Source of the DNA: Heracleum sosnowskyi
Taxonomy: Eukaryota; Streptophyta; Magnoliopsida; Apiales; Apiaceae
DNA: 64,000 nucleotides
Reading direction: 5' to 3'
Assembly: GCA_030848705.1 (NCBI GenBank)
Contig: CM061238.1
Span: 79,632,685-79,696,684, forward strand
Of the stretch, positions 53,254-64,000 are shown one piece after another (within the stretch, counting starts at the first letter, position 1; each line of letters begins with the position of its first letter). The notes beneath the pieces are model-generated. The model saw nothing but the letters and a program-made list of their open reading frames with translations. It did not search any database and was not told where the DNA came from. Both the position numbers and the translations under genes were made by a program.

Positions 53254-55102
53254 ATGGCTGATCGAGCTTCCCAACGTCTTCAAAAGATGAATTCCGCTTC
53301 AAAAAGAGGTACCCCCATTCCTATTCGTTCAAAATACATGTCTTTGCATGATATGGTTAATGAACGTGGGGATGAATACCCGTCAGTATCTGCTTTAGAT
53401 TCGTATGATTGTAGCAATAGATTCCATGAAGTAGATATGATAAAAGATTATAATAAGATGTATAGGGTAAAGGCCCCCTTAAAGCTTGTTCCTGCCGGCC
53501 CCGGTGACCGTTCATGTCACTGGCGGTCAAATGCTTTGTGTATTTATAGGGATGCCATACTTGCTGGCCTTAGGTTCCCTTTTCATGAGTTTATTCCTAG
53601 ACTTTTGGCAGATGTCCAAGTCAACCCTTGTCAATTACCTCCAAATGCCTGGAGGATAATTAATTGTTTCATGGTTTTATGCCTTCGTAAAAATTTTCCT
53701 CTTTCTGTACCTTTGTTTAGAAAGATCTTTCAGTTTAAAAATAGCTCAGCCAACAACTTGGGTTGGGTATATATAAGCCATAGGGTAGGCTTCCCTTTCA
53801 TTTTTCACCCCAAATCAATCCTAGATAATAACCCAAAATGGAAAAATGAGTTTATGTATCTTGTATGGGAAGGAGGGGACTGGGGAACCCTTTTTCGTAA
53901 GTCTTTTGGGAGAGTTTCTGATGGTAGTCCCAGTAACATTGTCTTGAATGAGGAGGAACTTCATGCCTACTCAGAGCTCATTAAGGATAATGGGACTACC
54001 GTGGCTTGGGAGCTACTGGATGAGTTTGTCCTCAAGTCTGTTGGGCTCTCCACTGTTCATGATAAGGGTATTTTTACTTATCCCTTTTCATTATGTCTAT
54101 TTTTCTTTCCTTATGATTTTCTGCTAACCATTTTCTGGCTTTTCTTGCAGCTGCGGCCTTTATCAACAAGACCAATGAGCCCAAGGATGTAGAGACATCC
54201 AGGATGAAAAGGGCTAGGATTGGAGATGATCCAAGGGGGAAGGCCAGTGTTCCCAGCTTCCTGATCCCTTCTGTGGACGAGGTGGACATTCCTGTGTCTG
54301 CCAAGTCCTCAGTGTGGTGCCCCAACCGGGGTATTAGGAAGAAGGACACCATTACTGGGGTGTCCAAACATGTTGTGGACTGGTCGTACCATTCTCTTAC
54401 CCCTTGTGATTACAAGGATTTCGTTGCTGATTCCACCCTTGAGGGTGCTGAGCATCTAGGGGCTCAAGCTATTGCTGCGGTAATTTTCTTTACCTTAGCT
54501 ATTTCTTTGAAGTTGTTGCTTATATTTTTCTAACTTTAATCTTTTGGCAGACCAATGCCAACTTCCAGGGGGTATTGTTCCAAGCTAAGGCTTGGCGTAC
54601 TTCTTCCGAGGCCAACCGGGTTAAGTTGGAGAAGTCTGAGGAGGAGGTGAAGTCTCTTAAGGAGACTCTTACTAGGAGGGAGAAGGAGCTTGATGACGCT
54701 CAAGCTGACCTTGTTGAGCTGAGGAAGAGTAAGGATGATTGCATCGATGAGTACCTTGACTCTCAGGAGTACAAGGACTTGATCGAGAAGCATGACGAGA
54801 TTCTCTTCCCAGTCCAGCATACGTCAGGATGGGAAGATGTTGTTCAAGCTATCTTGGCCAAGCATCCTGGAGTCTTTGATGCTGCTGACTTTCCTGCTCC
54901 TCACCCTCCTACTCCCTTGGAGCGTATTTTGGCTGGAGTTGATGATATGGAGGAAGATGCTAGGATTTTAGATCCAGAGCATTTATCACCCCTCAGTGAC
55001 GCTTCTGTTGATGATGCGGAGGATGCTGATGAGCATTCTTCCAGCTCTAGCTCAGGGGAGGAGACAGATGCGGGAGACAAGGATGGTGAAGCGCAGCCGT
55101 AG
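53254..55102 (+). CDS. Three-exon antisense accessory gene of element F
   Basis: Exons are 53254-54067, 54151-54479 and 54551-55102, with introns GGTATTTTT...TTTCTTGCAG and GGTAATTTTC...TTTTGGCAG. The spliced frame is open for 564 codons and ends at TAG 55100-55102. Residues about 60-270 (RFPFHEFIPRLLADVQVNPCQLPPNAWRII, then WVYISHRVGFPFIF) resemble the Pfam 'putative gypsy type transposon' domain found in many plant proteins. Residues about 395-445 are coiled-coil-like (KLEKSEEEVKSLKETLTRREKE). The C-terminus is acidic and Ser-rich. The gene faces pol convergently (240 bp between ends). Function unknown. No stop or frameshift is seen, although gag-pol of the same element is broken. Confidence 0.75.
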
Positions 55103-55344
55103 TTTGTAGTTTACTTATGGCCATTCATGGCTTGTGTTGTTTTCTTGCCTCTTGATTTTGCATGTTTAGTTAGCATTTTGTACATATCTATTAGTATGTA
55201 ATGCATTCAAAACATGATGAATAGGAGTATATAATTCATAACTTTGAAGAATGGGCTCAACCCTTACATAGTACTCAAGTTTTAAAAACTTGGGTTGGTT
55301 TTATCAAACCTTATTTCTAGTAGTGAATCCACTTAGGAAACACC

Positions 55345-58300
55345 TTAAACATAATAAACTTTCAAGTTGGAGGCATGCCAAGTCCTTGGCACCTCATGCC
55401 CTTCAAGGGTTTCTAGCTTGTACGAGCCTCGACCAAATACGTTCTTGACGCGATATGGTCCTTCCCAATTTGGGGCCAACTTGCCTTTTTGTCCAACTCC
55501 GGATGCTTCAATCTTTCTGAGAACCAAGTCTCCTTGTCGAAAGAACCTTTCTTTAACCCTTAGGTTGTAGTAGAAAGATGCCCTCTTCTGATGTTCAACT
55601 ATCTTGGCGTTTGCCTCATCTCTAACTTCATCAATCAGATCTAAAGCTAGCCTCAAGCCTTCTTCATTTTCTTCTGGTTCATAAGCCTCAACTCTTGGAG
55701 ATGTGTGGGTAATCTCCACTGCCTCTGCCCCATATGCCAACAGGAAGGGGTAGCTCCAGTGGTGACTTTACAGGTAGTACGATATGCCCACAGTATGGGA
55801 AGCAATTCGTCCACCCAGGTGTTTTTGGAGCGTTCAACTCTTTTCTTCAGTACATCTAGGATAATTCGGTTTGCAACCTTAGCTTGCCCATTAGCTTGAG
55901 GATGGACAACAGAAGTGAAGCGCAACTTGATATCATTCTCGTCACAATACTTTTTGAACTCATCGTTGTTAAACTGAGTTCCATTGTCCGTGACCAGGAC
56001 TCGTGGAATTCCATATCTGCATATCACATTTTCCCAGAAGAAATGCATCACTTGCTTGGTGGTTATCTTGGCTAATGGTTTAGCCTCAATCCACTTGGTG
56101 AAGTAGTCGATTGCTACTATCAAAAACTTTCTTTGAGCACTTGCCATTGGAAATGGCCCAAGTATATCCATTCCCCACATGGCAAAGGGGATTGGTGAGT
56201 TAATGGATGTCATCATCTCTGGTGGTTGCCTAACCAATGGTGCATGTTTCTGGCACCGTTCACACTTCTTCACATAGCTTTTAGCATCAGCAAGCATGCT
56301 TGGCCAATAGAAACCTAGGCGGGTGACTTTATGAGCAAGGGCTCTGCCCCCCAAGTGTTGCCCACAGATTCCTTCATGCACTTCCTTTAGGGCCAATTCT
56401 GCCTCTTGAGGTCTCAAACATTTCAGATATGGAATGATGAAAGACTTCTTGTATAGGAGTCCCTCAATCAGGGTATACCTTAGTGCTCTGACGTATAGCT
56501 TGCGTGCTTCTGAAGTATCGTTGGGTAGCCACCCAGTTTCCAGATGAGCTTTGATGGGATCCATCCAACAGCTGCCAACATCAATGGGTGCTACCAACTT
56601 TCCGTTGATGCTTGGGGTCTTCAAGACTTGGAAGTATACACTCCCTGCATAGTTTTCAATTTCAGAAGAAGCAAACTTAGACAGGGCATCAGCCTTTATG
56701 TTTTCTTCCCTTGGAATGTGCTCCACATAGCATTCGTCTAATTGAGTCATGATGGCCTTAACAAGTTTCAAGTACTTGGCCATGACTTCATCTCTGGCCT
56801 CAAATTCCCCATTTACTTGGGAAACCACTAGCCTCGAGTCTCCACATACTTTCAGAGTTTTGACCCTCAAGGCTCCAGCCAGCCCTAAGCCAGCTATCAG
56901 AGCTTCATACTCAGCCTCATTGTTTGTCGTTGGGAAGTCAAGTTTTAGTGCATACTCAATGAGGAATCCATCAGGACTTTGTAGCACTAAACCAGCTCCG
57001 CTTGATTTTGTTTTTGATGCTCCATCAAAATAGAGCACCCAATATTCTTTGAAGTCCATTTCTTGATCTTTCTTGTCTTCCACTATTACTTCCTGCCCCC
57101 CGACTTCTTGGTTGTCAATGGTGCATTCAACCATGAAGTCAGCAAGTGCTTGAGCTTTTATGGCCGTTCGAGGCTTGTACTTGATGTCGAATTCACCCAA
57201 TTCAATGGCCCATTTGATCAATCTTCCACTAACTTGAGGGCTATGCAAGATGTTTCTTAGAGGTTGATCAGTCAAGACCTCTATCTTGTGAGCCTGGAAG
57301 TATGGGCGTAGCTTTCTTGAGGTCATTATCAAGGCTAAGGCAAACTTCTCAATCGTTGAGTAGTTTATTTCTGCCCCATGTAGAATCTTACTCACATAGT
57401 AGATGGGTTTCTGAACCTTCAATTCATCCTTTACCAAAACGGCTCCAAGGGCTGTGCTAGAAACCGCCAAGTACAAATAGAGAATTTCCCCTGTCTTGGG
57501 CTTTGCCAACAGTGGTTCTTCAGCCATGTATTTCTTCAGGGCCTCAAAGGCCTCTTGGCTTTCAGTTGTTCATTCAAAAATTTTCACTTTCTTGAGTGCT
57601 TTGAAGAAAGGTAAGCACTTCTCTCCCAACTTGGAGATGAATCTTCCCAATGCTGCCACTCTTCCTGTAAGTTTCTGGACATCTTTGACTGTCCGTGGTG
57701 GTTCCATGTCTAGAATTGCTTTGATTTTGTCGGGATTAGCCTCGATTCCTCTCTTGGAAACCATCAGGCCTAAGAACTTTCCCGAGCCCACACCAAAGGC
57801 ACACTTAGCTGGATTCAGCATCATCTTGTGGTGCCTTAGCACTTCAAATGCCTCTCGGAGGTGCTCAATGTGATCGGCCTTATCGAGGCTTTTGACTAAC
57901 ATGTCATCTACGTAGACCTCCATGGTTTTTCCAATTAGGTGTCCAACAATTTTGTTCACTAATCTTTGGTAGCTTGCCCCTGCATTCTTAAGTCCAAATG
58001 TCATGACTAGATAACAGAAAACACCAAAGTCAGTGATGAATGATACCTTGGAGATGTCATCCTTGTGCATTTTGATTTGGTTGTATCCACTGAAGCCATC
58101 TATGAAGCTGAGCATCTCGTGTCCAGTTGTAACGTCTATTAATGCGTCAATCCTTGGTAAGGGAAAACAATCCTTAGGACATGCATCATTCAAGTCAGTG
58201 AAGTCCACACACATCCTCCATTCTCCATTGGCCTTTTTGACCATCACGGGATTAGCCAACCATTCTGGGAATTGTATCTCTTCAATGAACCCGGCCTCAA

Positions 58301-58716
58301 GAAGCTTTTCAACTTCTTGCTTAATGGCCTCTTGCCTTTCTGGAGCAAAATTTCTCTTCTTTTGTTTCACCGTCTTTCTTTCAGGATCCACATTCAACTT
58401 ATGAGTTATCAATTGGGGATCAATCACTGGCATGTCAGCCGCTGTCCAAGCAAAAACGTCATTATTCTCTTGAAGAAAAGATATGAGCTTGCTTTTTAAT
58501 GGCTCAGGTAGTAGTGCTCCAACATAAGTCACTTTCTCTGGTTCACCAGGGACTAAGGGAATTGGGATTAAATCCTCAGCTGGTTTCCCTCTTCGGTCCT
58601 CATTGTCGTTGATGTCCATGTCTTCAATTAGGAGGACCTGCCCCCGATTCCATCAGGCCTTAACGCGGCTACATAACAGCTTCTAGCCATCTTTTGGTCT
58701 CCCCGTTCTTCACCAA
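55345..58716 (-). pseudogene. Gypsy pol of element F (RT-RH-IN), broken
   Basis: On the minus strand, RT begins near 58619 (QEVEKLLEAGFIEE, WRMCVDFTDLNDACPKD, catalytic YVDDMLVKS at about 57910). RNase H follows (YFDGASKTKSSGAGLVL, about 57040) and then integrase (HEGICGQHLGGRALAHK and CERCQKHAP; MDILGPFPMA; VTDNGTQF). The frame is broken by TGA for Trp at about 57568-57570, by a one-base deletion near 55738 and by frame disruption between 58620 and 58716. At the third catalytic position of integrase the motif reads GQAKVANR where Glu is expected (GQAE), so catalysis should be lost. The C-terminal part (55345-55740) has the usual GDLVLRKIEA and GPYRVKNV motifs. Confidence 0.9.
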
Positions 58717-60958
58717 TCACATCCTCGTGGGGAATTTGATTTTCAGATGGTAAGATGAGGCAACAGCCTTAAACGCATGAAGACCCGTCCTTCCAAGGAT
58801 CGCATTGTAGGTTGAGGTTGCCTTTATAACTATGAAGTTCAGCATCTGAGTGGATGTATTCATTCCTTGCCCCATGGTCATTGGGAGTTGGATAGTGCCT
58901 TCCACCTTTGATTCCACTCCATTAAACCCATATATGGGCATATTCGAGGGTGTCAACTAAAACCCTCTTTGTTTCGGAGTTGCCTATCACATGTACTATG
59001 ACAAGAGGATCATCGTGGGGGAACTTCACCCCTTCCAAGTCAGAATCATCAAAACCTATCGACACCTCTGTTAGGGCACGCTTTGGTGCTTCTCCAACCA
59101 CAGTCATTACCTCACGGGCATAAGCTTTTCTTGAGTTTCGGGAGGACCCAACAGCAGTTGGCCCTCCGAATATCATGTTGATTACTGTCCCTCGGGGCTT
59201 GGGATTCCGATCTTGATCGTTGTCCCTTCTGTCATAATCCTTCCTTTCATAGTTTCCCCTTTGGCTCCCTTGGCTTCCATCCTTAGTGAACTTACTGAGT
59301 TTTCCTCTTCGTATCAGAAACTCAATCTCATCTTTCAATTGCCTACAATCGTCGGTGTCATGACCGACTTCTTTGTGGAACCGACAAAACTGATTTTGGT
59401 TCCGTTTGGACAAATCAGCCCTCATTGGTTTTGGCCATTTGAGATCTTCTTCCTTGGCTATCTCCATCAGAATTTGACTTCTGGGAGTGTTCAACCTTGC
59501 ATACTCCGTGAACTTTGGCCCAAAATTGTTTTTCTTGGGTGGAGAGTCGGAGTCCTTTGATGTTCTGGGGAACTTTTCCTTGACGTCGTACTCCTGAGTT
59601 TCTTTTCTTTTCTTTGAGTTTCCACTACCGCCAGTAGTGGGTTCATACTTTCTCATGCTTTCTTCAGCCTTGATATACTTTCCGGCTCTATCTTGGAGCT
59701 GTAGCATGCTCTCGGGTGGATGTTTAGCTAACGACCGTTTGAAGTGATCATCAGTGGTTCCTTGTTGCAGGGCTATCATAGCCACTCTGTCCTCTAGGTC
59801 CGGGACTTTTAAAGCCTCTCGAGTGAATCGATTGATGTAGTCCCTTAGGGCCTCATTCAGCCCTTGCCGGATTGTCATGAGTGATGCAGAACTTTTCTCA
59901 TGCACCCTTCCACTAATGAACTGATTGATAAAAGCTTTGCTTAGTTCCTTGAAAGACCCAATTGAGTTGGGAGGAAGACGGCTATACCAGCGTTGGGCCA
60001 TGCCTGCCAAGGTTTGTGGAAACGCCCTACACTTGACCGCATCGTTGGTTGGCTGCAACAGTAGTGCATTGGAGAAGGTCCTTACATGATTTGCGGGATC
60101 CCCCGTTCCATCATAAGCCTTGATTGTCGGCATCTTGAATTTTCTGGATATGGTGGCTTTCATGATATCTTGAGTAAAGGGTGGTGTTGGATCATCAGGA
60201 TCTCCTAAGGGCAACAGAACAGTAGGATCACCCCTTGGGGCTTCAGCCCTCTTAGTCCTTCTTGCCGGTGGATCCAAGTTGATTATCGGGATCCCTTCAG
60301 GCGTTCGGCCCCGAGATTGGGCGGCCTCTTCTTCAGCAAGGAGTTTTTTGAGCCTTGCAGTTTCTGCTTCATGGGCTGCAAGTTTCTCCCTAGTAGTTTG
60401 GGGTTGTTCCCGATTGGTTTGGGAAGAACGTCTCCTTCTTGGGGCAACGTCCCTCTCATCTCCTGTTGAGTAATTCTCGTCCTCGGTATAGGGACCTGAA
60501 AAGTCTTGAATCAAAGGGGTTCGTCTTGTTTGGGGTCCCAGACCTTGAATATAAGGGGGCACATATGCCTCATGGTAGATTGGATTAGCTCCACTACCAC
60601 CAGTTGGGGGTCGAGGGGGCATGCCATAGCTTGGCATCCCCAAAGTCTGATTCGCGTATTGAGGGAGATCAGTAGTATGGAGTTGAAGGCTCCTCGGGGC
60701 ATTCATGAGCAGCGGGGAGGTCGTGATTGGTTGCTGGTGAACGGTCTCTTGTGGATTAGATCCATGAATGACCATCTGCAGGGGATTCGTCCCTTCAACC
60801 GAAATCGGGATTTCCGGTCCTTGAGTGTTGGTGGGGATATTCGCCCCTTCAATGCCAGTAGTTGGCGGTGGTTGATTTCCGTGAGTATCAACCTCAGAGG
60901 TGACAGGGCGATCTTCAGGAGTTTGAGTATCTCGAGCTGTTCTTCGTGTGTTTGCCAT
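58717..60958 (-). pseudogene. Gypsy gag-protease of element F, protease deleted
   Basis: ATG at 60958 (MANTRRTARDTQTPEDRPV) opens a 678-codon frame. It has the capsid region (AQRWYSRLPPNSIGSFKELSKAFINQF) and a C/H motif (CRFHKEVGHDTDDC). Compared with D, about 70 nt are missing near 58955. They remove the protease NGAS part of the active site and shift the frame, so the ORF ends in unrelated residues at 58922. The protease remainder continues in another frame (58956-58717) and is broken again by an indel and TGA near 58717. Confidence 0.9.
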
Positions 60959-60977
60959 GGTTGATGTTGTCTTCCCA

Positions 60978-60989
60978 CAGACGGCGCCA
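60978..60989 (-). other. Primer binding site of F
   Basis: TGGCGCCGTCTG on the minus strand lies two bases inside the 5' LTR. It is the same site as in D with one substitution. Confidence 0.85.
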
Positions 60990-60991
60990 AA

Positions 60992-61495
60992 TGTTGTGGA
61001 TTAAAAAACGTACTTGTATAATTAATGCTAAGGTTTAATCAGCTTCGAGCTTTAATGGCTGCACTCGTGTTTCCGGACTAAATTGGTCCTCACAAGATGC
61101 CTACGTATCTCAATTAATGTTGAGAATCAAGCCAAAGACATAGTTCTGATTGTAGGATCATGGACCTTATATAGGCGTCTGGAGCCTTGTATTTATGGTA
61201 TGTTTAGAAGTCTTAGCGAATAAGTCTCCTTTTTGATATTGGATAAGCATTGTATTGCTTGTAGGATAAGTCTTTTTCTTGTCGATAAAGGCTATGACTC
61301 ATTAATTGCCTTTGATTGGGATTCTGAATCCTTCTTTGACCAATTTGCCATAATTTGGACTCTTTTTATGAGCTGTATATTTTCCTTATTCATTAATTAC
61401 GAAATTAATGAATAATTAGGGTGTCGGGCCTTAAATACCGGCATTTTAATTGAATCAACAATTATATTTTTATAATTACTTTTCTATCCATATCA
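60992..61495 (-). repeat. 5' LTR of element F
   Basis: 504 bp, about ten single-base differences from the 3' LTR and no length change. It is followed by the duplication ACTTT. Confidence 0.95.
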
Positions 61496-61500
61496 ACTTT

Positions 61501-62600
61501 TAAGATCTTTCATCACATAGTTATAATTATTATTTTTTAAATATGTTTTTTATATAAAAATACTAAATAGATCTTCTTTTCACTAAAAGAAAATTAAAAA
61601 AAAAATACTAATTCTAACTATGTGATCAACAGGCTTGGGCAATGTTTGGAAGTTAGAGTTTTGAGCTAAAATTAGATGTTTGAGTCAAATTAGAGGTTTG
61701 ATGGAATAAAAGGTGTTTGATAGTTAACGGAATGAAATAGCGGGTTGGACTCGATAAGTTAATTTTGAAAAGCTACTTGGAGGAATTTTATGAATTAGAT
61801 GATTGTGGATGTGTATAATTAAAATATAAAAAGCTAATTCAAACATGTAATTACCAAACATTTTCACGTGAAACAACTAACTCAAAGCCGCTAGTCAAAT
61901 CAGCTATTTCAATTCGTATAACTAACCAGTAATTTCCAATATTCTAAAAGTCGACAATTAATCGGGATTTATCACTAGACGGAGGGTCACCATCTCGATT
62001 AAGCGAAAATTGGGCAAACAATCATTTTTTTCAAGAAAACAGTCAAAATCGGTCAAAAAACAGATTAATCGGTAAAAAATCGGACTAATTAGTAAAAATT
62101 AGTTAAAATTAAAATAATTAATTAAAAAATTTAAAATATAGAAACTTGATTAAAAAATAAGAAAAAAATATTATTTTTGTACATATAATTATTATTTTAG
62201 ATGCCTAAATCATAAATTCTCTTAATTTTTCCTCTCAAATTGATCTCTAATTCAAAAGTTAGATCTTGAAATTTTTTATTTATTACAATTATACCATATT
62301 TGTAATATATTTTTATAAATATATTATAATTATATATATTTAGTTAAAATAATAGAATAATTTTATATGAAATATAATTTATATATATATAATATTATTA
62401 GATTTATTACGATTAATGATCTGATTAATCATCCCGATTAATCTTCGATAATCTGATTAATTCCCGAACGATGATTTTACCGATTAACTCTGACTCTCGT
62501 TTTTTAGCTAATTGCTAAATGCTATAAGGCCTTAATGTATGTTTTCCGTTATTTACATTCCACACAAAATATAATGGGTTGAAGAAGCCGTTTACAAAAG
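61501..62600. other. AT-rich intergenic sequence
   Basis: No ORF or element terminus is recognised. Short GATTAATCGG-type stretches (about 61950-62100 and 62400-62490) resemble sequence near 33350-33530 and may be an old dispersed repeat. Confidence 0.4.
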
Positions 62601-62960
62601 ACAGGCAACGCAGCTCTGCAGCTCTGAGTTTGTGCTAAAGTTGGCATCGGAAATTTTTGTAAAGCCCAATAAGCTCCTCCACATCGAAGCCTACTCGGCC
62701 CAAATAAATAACCCAACCATAACTATATAGTAGTAATTATTTCCTTTTAATAAAAAAGGATTAAACAAATTTACTACTTGATGAATCCAAACCGTTGGTT
62801 TTCACGGTATCTAATACACGTGGCCCAAACTACTCCCCTGCACCCACACTCACTCAAACAAATCTCTCCCATCGTCATCGTCAATTGAAGATGATAATTC
62901 ATTACTCTAGCTAGGGTTTATACAGAGCCCTAAAAATTGGTCTAATCTAACAACATTCAA
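62601..62960 (+). promoter_or_regulatory. Upstream region of the DUF760 gene with G-box
   Basis: A CACGTG palindrome within ACACGTGGC (62817-62822) lies about 140 bp before the ATG. It fits G-box/ABRE elements common in light- or ABA-responsive plant genes. CT- and AT-rich leader-like sequence follows. A possible TATA-like CTATATAG at about 62723 is rather distant. Confidence 0.4.
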
Positions 62961-64000
62961 ATGTATTCAGTAACCTTAAAACCCTCGGTCGTGTTCTCAC
63001 ATTCTTCGAGGTTGTTAATTGAATCGTCTCGAAAGAATAATTTAATCCCAAATAATAATTATGTTACATTTCCTGTAAGAAAAGTTTATAAAGGGGCCTC
63101 TTTAATTTTGAAAGCTCAATCACAAGACAACAACAACAACAACAACAACAACAATACTTCTAGTGATTCTAAACCCCCTAATGGAACTCTGGTAAGCTGT
63201 TTTTTATTGTTTGTGTCTCTTGCTTTTTGTATTGTTGTTCATGTTATGTTTCAATTGTAATTGTGTTAGCATTTTTTTTAGATTTTTTGAGAGTTTGTTA
63301 TAATGAAATCGAAATTTAGGTGGTTAAGTATTGTTAGAATTATTGTATGCCTGTGCTTATTGTTTAGTAATTGTTAAGTAGTTGTCTCGGAGTCGAAGAA
63401 AAGTGTGCCACGGGTGAAAAGAGGAAGAAAGCGAAGAAATTGTACTAATTAGGATGATTGGATGAGACCGCTTAATGTACAAAATCCAGTTGTAGATACT
63501 AATGTAGATTGTAGCCGCTGTACGTCACTTGAAAATGGCGTTTTGCGGTGTAATGCTTTTTCCTGATTAGTCCTGTGAACCCATTTTTATTCGGTTTTGG
63601 TAAAGAGGGTTTGTTAAAAACTATATTCCTGTGCTAGCTGTAAATTTGGATTGTTTGCATAGTAAAAGTAAATCGGCTTAAGCCACGGTTCTGATATTTT
63701 TGTATGGACCCCTAGCAAAAAAGCCGGAAGGAAATTCTGTTGGAGTACGTTAAAAATGTGCAGCCTGAATTCATGGAGATGTTTGTTAAAAGAGCTCCAC
63801 AACAGGTATTTTATTTTGTTTATAGTTATTACTGTATTTTTCTAGATGTTTTTATCCATTTAAAAATGAAGTGACTCGTGTAAAGGTCAACTAAATTTGT
63901 TTGTCTTGTATTCCTTTAGGTAGTTGAGGCTATGCGTCAAACAGTAACAAATATGATTGGAACACTACCCCCACAATTCTTTGCAGTTACAGTAACGACT
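62961..64000 (+). CDS. DUF760 chloroplast protein, 5' exons (runs off window)
   Basis: The exon model is 62961-63191, 63716-63805 and 63920 to beyond 64000. All introns are GT-AG and phase 0 (CTG|GTAAGC, CCCTAG|CAA, CAG|GTATTT, TTTAG|GTA). Exon 1 encodes a Ser/Arg/Lys-rich N-terminus typical of a chloroplast transit peptide (MYSVTLKPSVVFSHSS), with a run of nine Asn from a CAA repeat. Exons 2-3 encode EILLEYVKNVQPEFMEMFVK, then APQQVVEAMRQTVTNMIGTL and PPQFFAVTVTT. These match my recollection of the conserved core of plant DUF760 proteins, a family that includes the UV-B-induced chloroplast protein At3g17800. The biochemical role is not established. It is the only host gene seen, and the transposon cluster ends about 1.5 kb upstream. 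Confidence 0.8.

Larger units (their letters stand above)
51250..61495 (-). mobile_element. Gypsy element F (Tat/Retand-like) with antisense gene
   Basis: Two 504-bp LTRs (51250-51753 and 60992-61495) are flanked by the duplication ACTTT (51245-51249 and 61496-61500). About ten differences are seen between the LTRs, roughly 2 percent, so it is older than A and B. The order on the minus strand is 5' LTR, primer site, gag, PR, RT, RH, IN. Then comes an antisense (plus-strand) three-exon gene, a tandem repeat array, the polypurine tract and the 3' LTR. Accessory antisense ORFs in this position are known for Tat/Retand elements. The gag-pol genes are broken. Confidence 0.95.

Overview
This is a plant nuclear window made almost wholly of transposable elements, with one host gene entering at the right edge. 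The evidence is AT-rich DNA, GT-AG introns, Ty1/copia and Ty3/gypsy elements with plant-type primer sites (TGGTATCAGAGC, complementary to initiator tRNA-Met, and TGGCGCCGTCTG), a plant L1-type LINE, Helitron-like termini and a chloroplast-targeted DUF760 gene. The host is a eudicot. An asterid is my guess from the style of the retrotransposon proteins, and I cannot prove it. No prokaryotic genes, rRNA or canonical tRNA were found.

Layout. 1-4568: decayed LINE whose endonuclease region is missing and replaced by a copia LTR fragment (1115-1505). 5179-8925: 5' LTR, gag and part of pol of a gypsy element (D), cut off and joined at about 8925 to a copia element (C). C occupies 8926-11454 and 24356-28291. 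It is split by an apparently intact 12.9-kb copia element (A, 11455-24350; TSD TATTG; LTRs differ at 2 of 546 positions by eye). C itself lies in the 3' end of an older relative (E, 28292-29123). 29124-35593: AT-rich Helitron-like sequence and a foldback element. 35594-48480: minus-strand copia element B (TSD CTAAC; 1324-bp LTRs with no difference seen) inserted in a Helitron-like repeat. 48594-51244: AT-rich repeats. 51250-61495: minus-strand Tat/Retand-type gypsy element F (TSD ACTTT; about 10 differences in 504 bp between LTRs) carrying a plus-strand three-exon accessory gene. 62961-64000: first three exons of a DUF760 chloroplast protein gene.

The main theme is a set of related copia elements (A, B, C, E) resembling Sireviruses. 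A and B carry gag and pol, C keeps only the end of pol, and A, B and C carry a very large third ORF (ORF3, about 1170-1490 codons). A, B and C share a recognisable ORF3 N-terminal domain, and a fragment of the ORF3 C-terminus survives in E. Each element has its own short motif repeated on both strands upstream of the LTR TATA box: AAACTCTGA in A, AGTCTTCC in B, TCAACGA/G in C and ATCAGGA in E. In A, B and C the same private motif recurs in the pol-ORF3 spacer, which in B and C ends in a TATA-like box before ORF3. This suggests that ORF3 has its own promoter tied to the LTR by element-specific binding sites. By analogy with the VANC/VANDAL anti-silencing system, ORF3 might recognise the motif; that part is inference.

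Other shared structures are a covarying hairpin around a C-run near the LTR 3' end, internal polypurine tracts at matching positions, and a splice-acceptor-like TTGCAGG at the gag-pol junction of A and B. All LTR comparisons and motif counts were made by eye.
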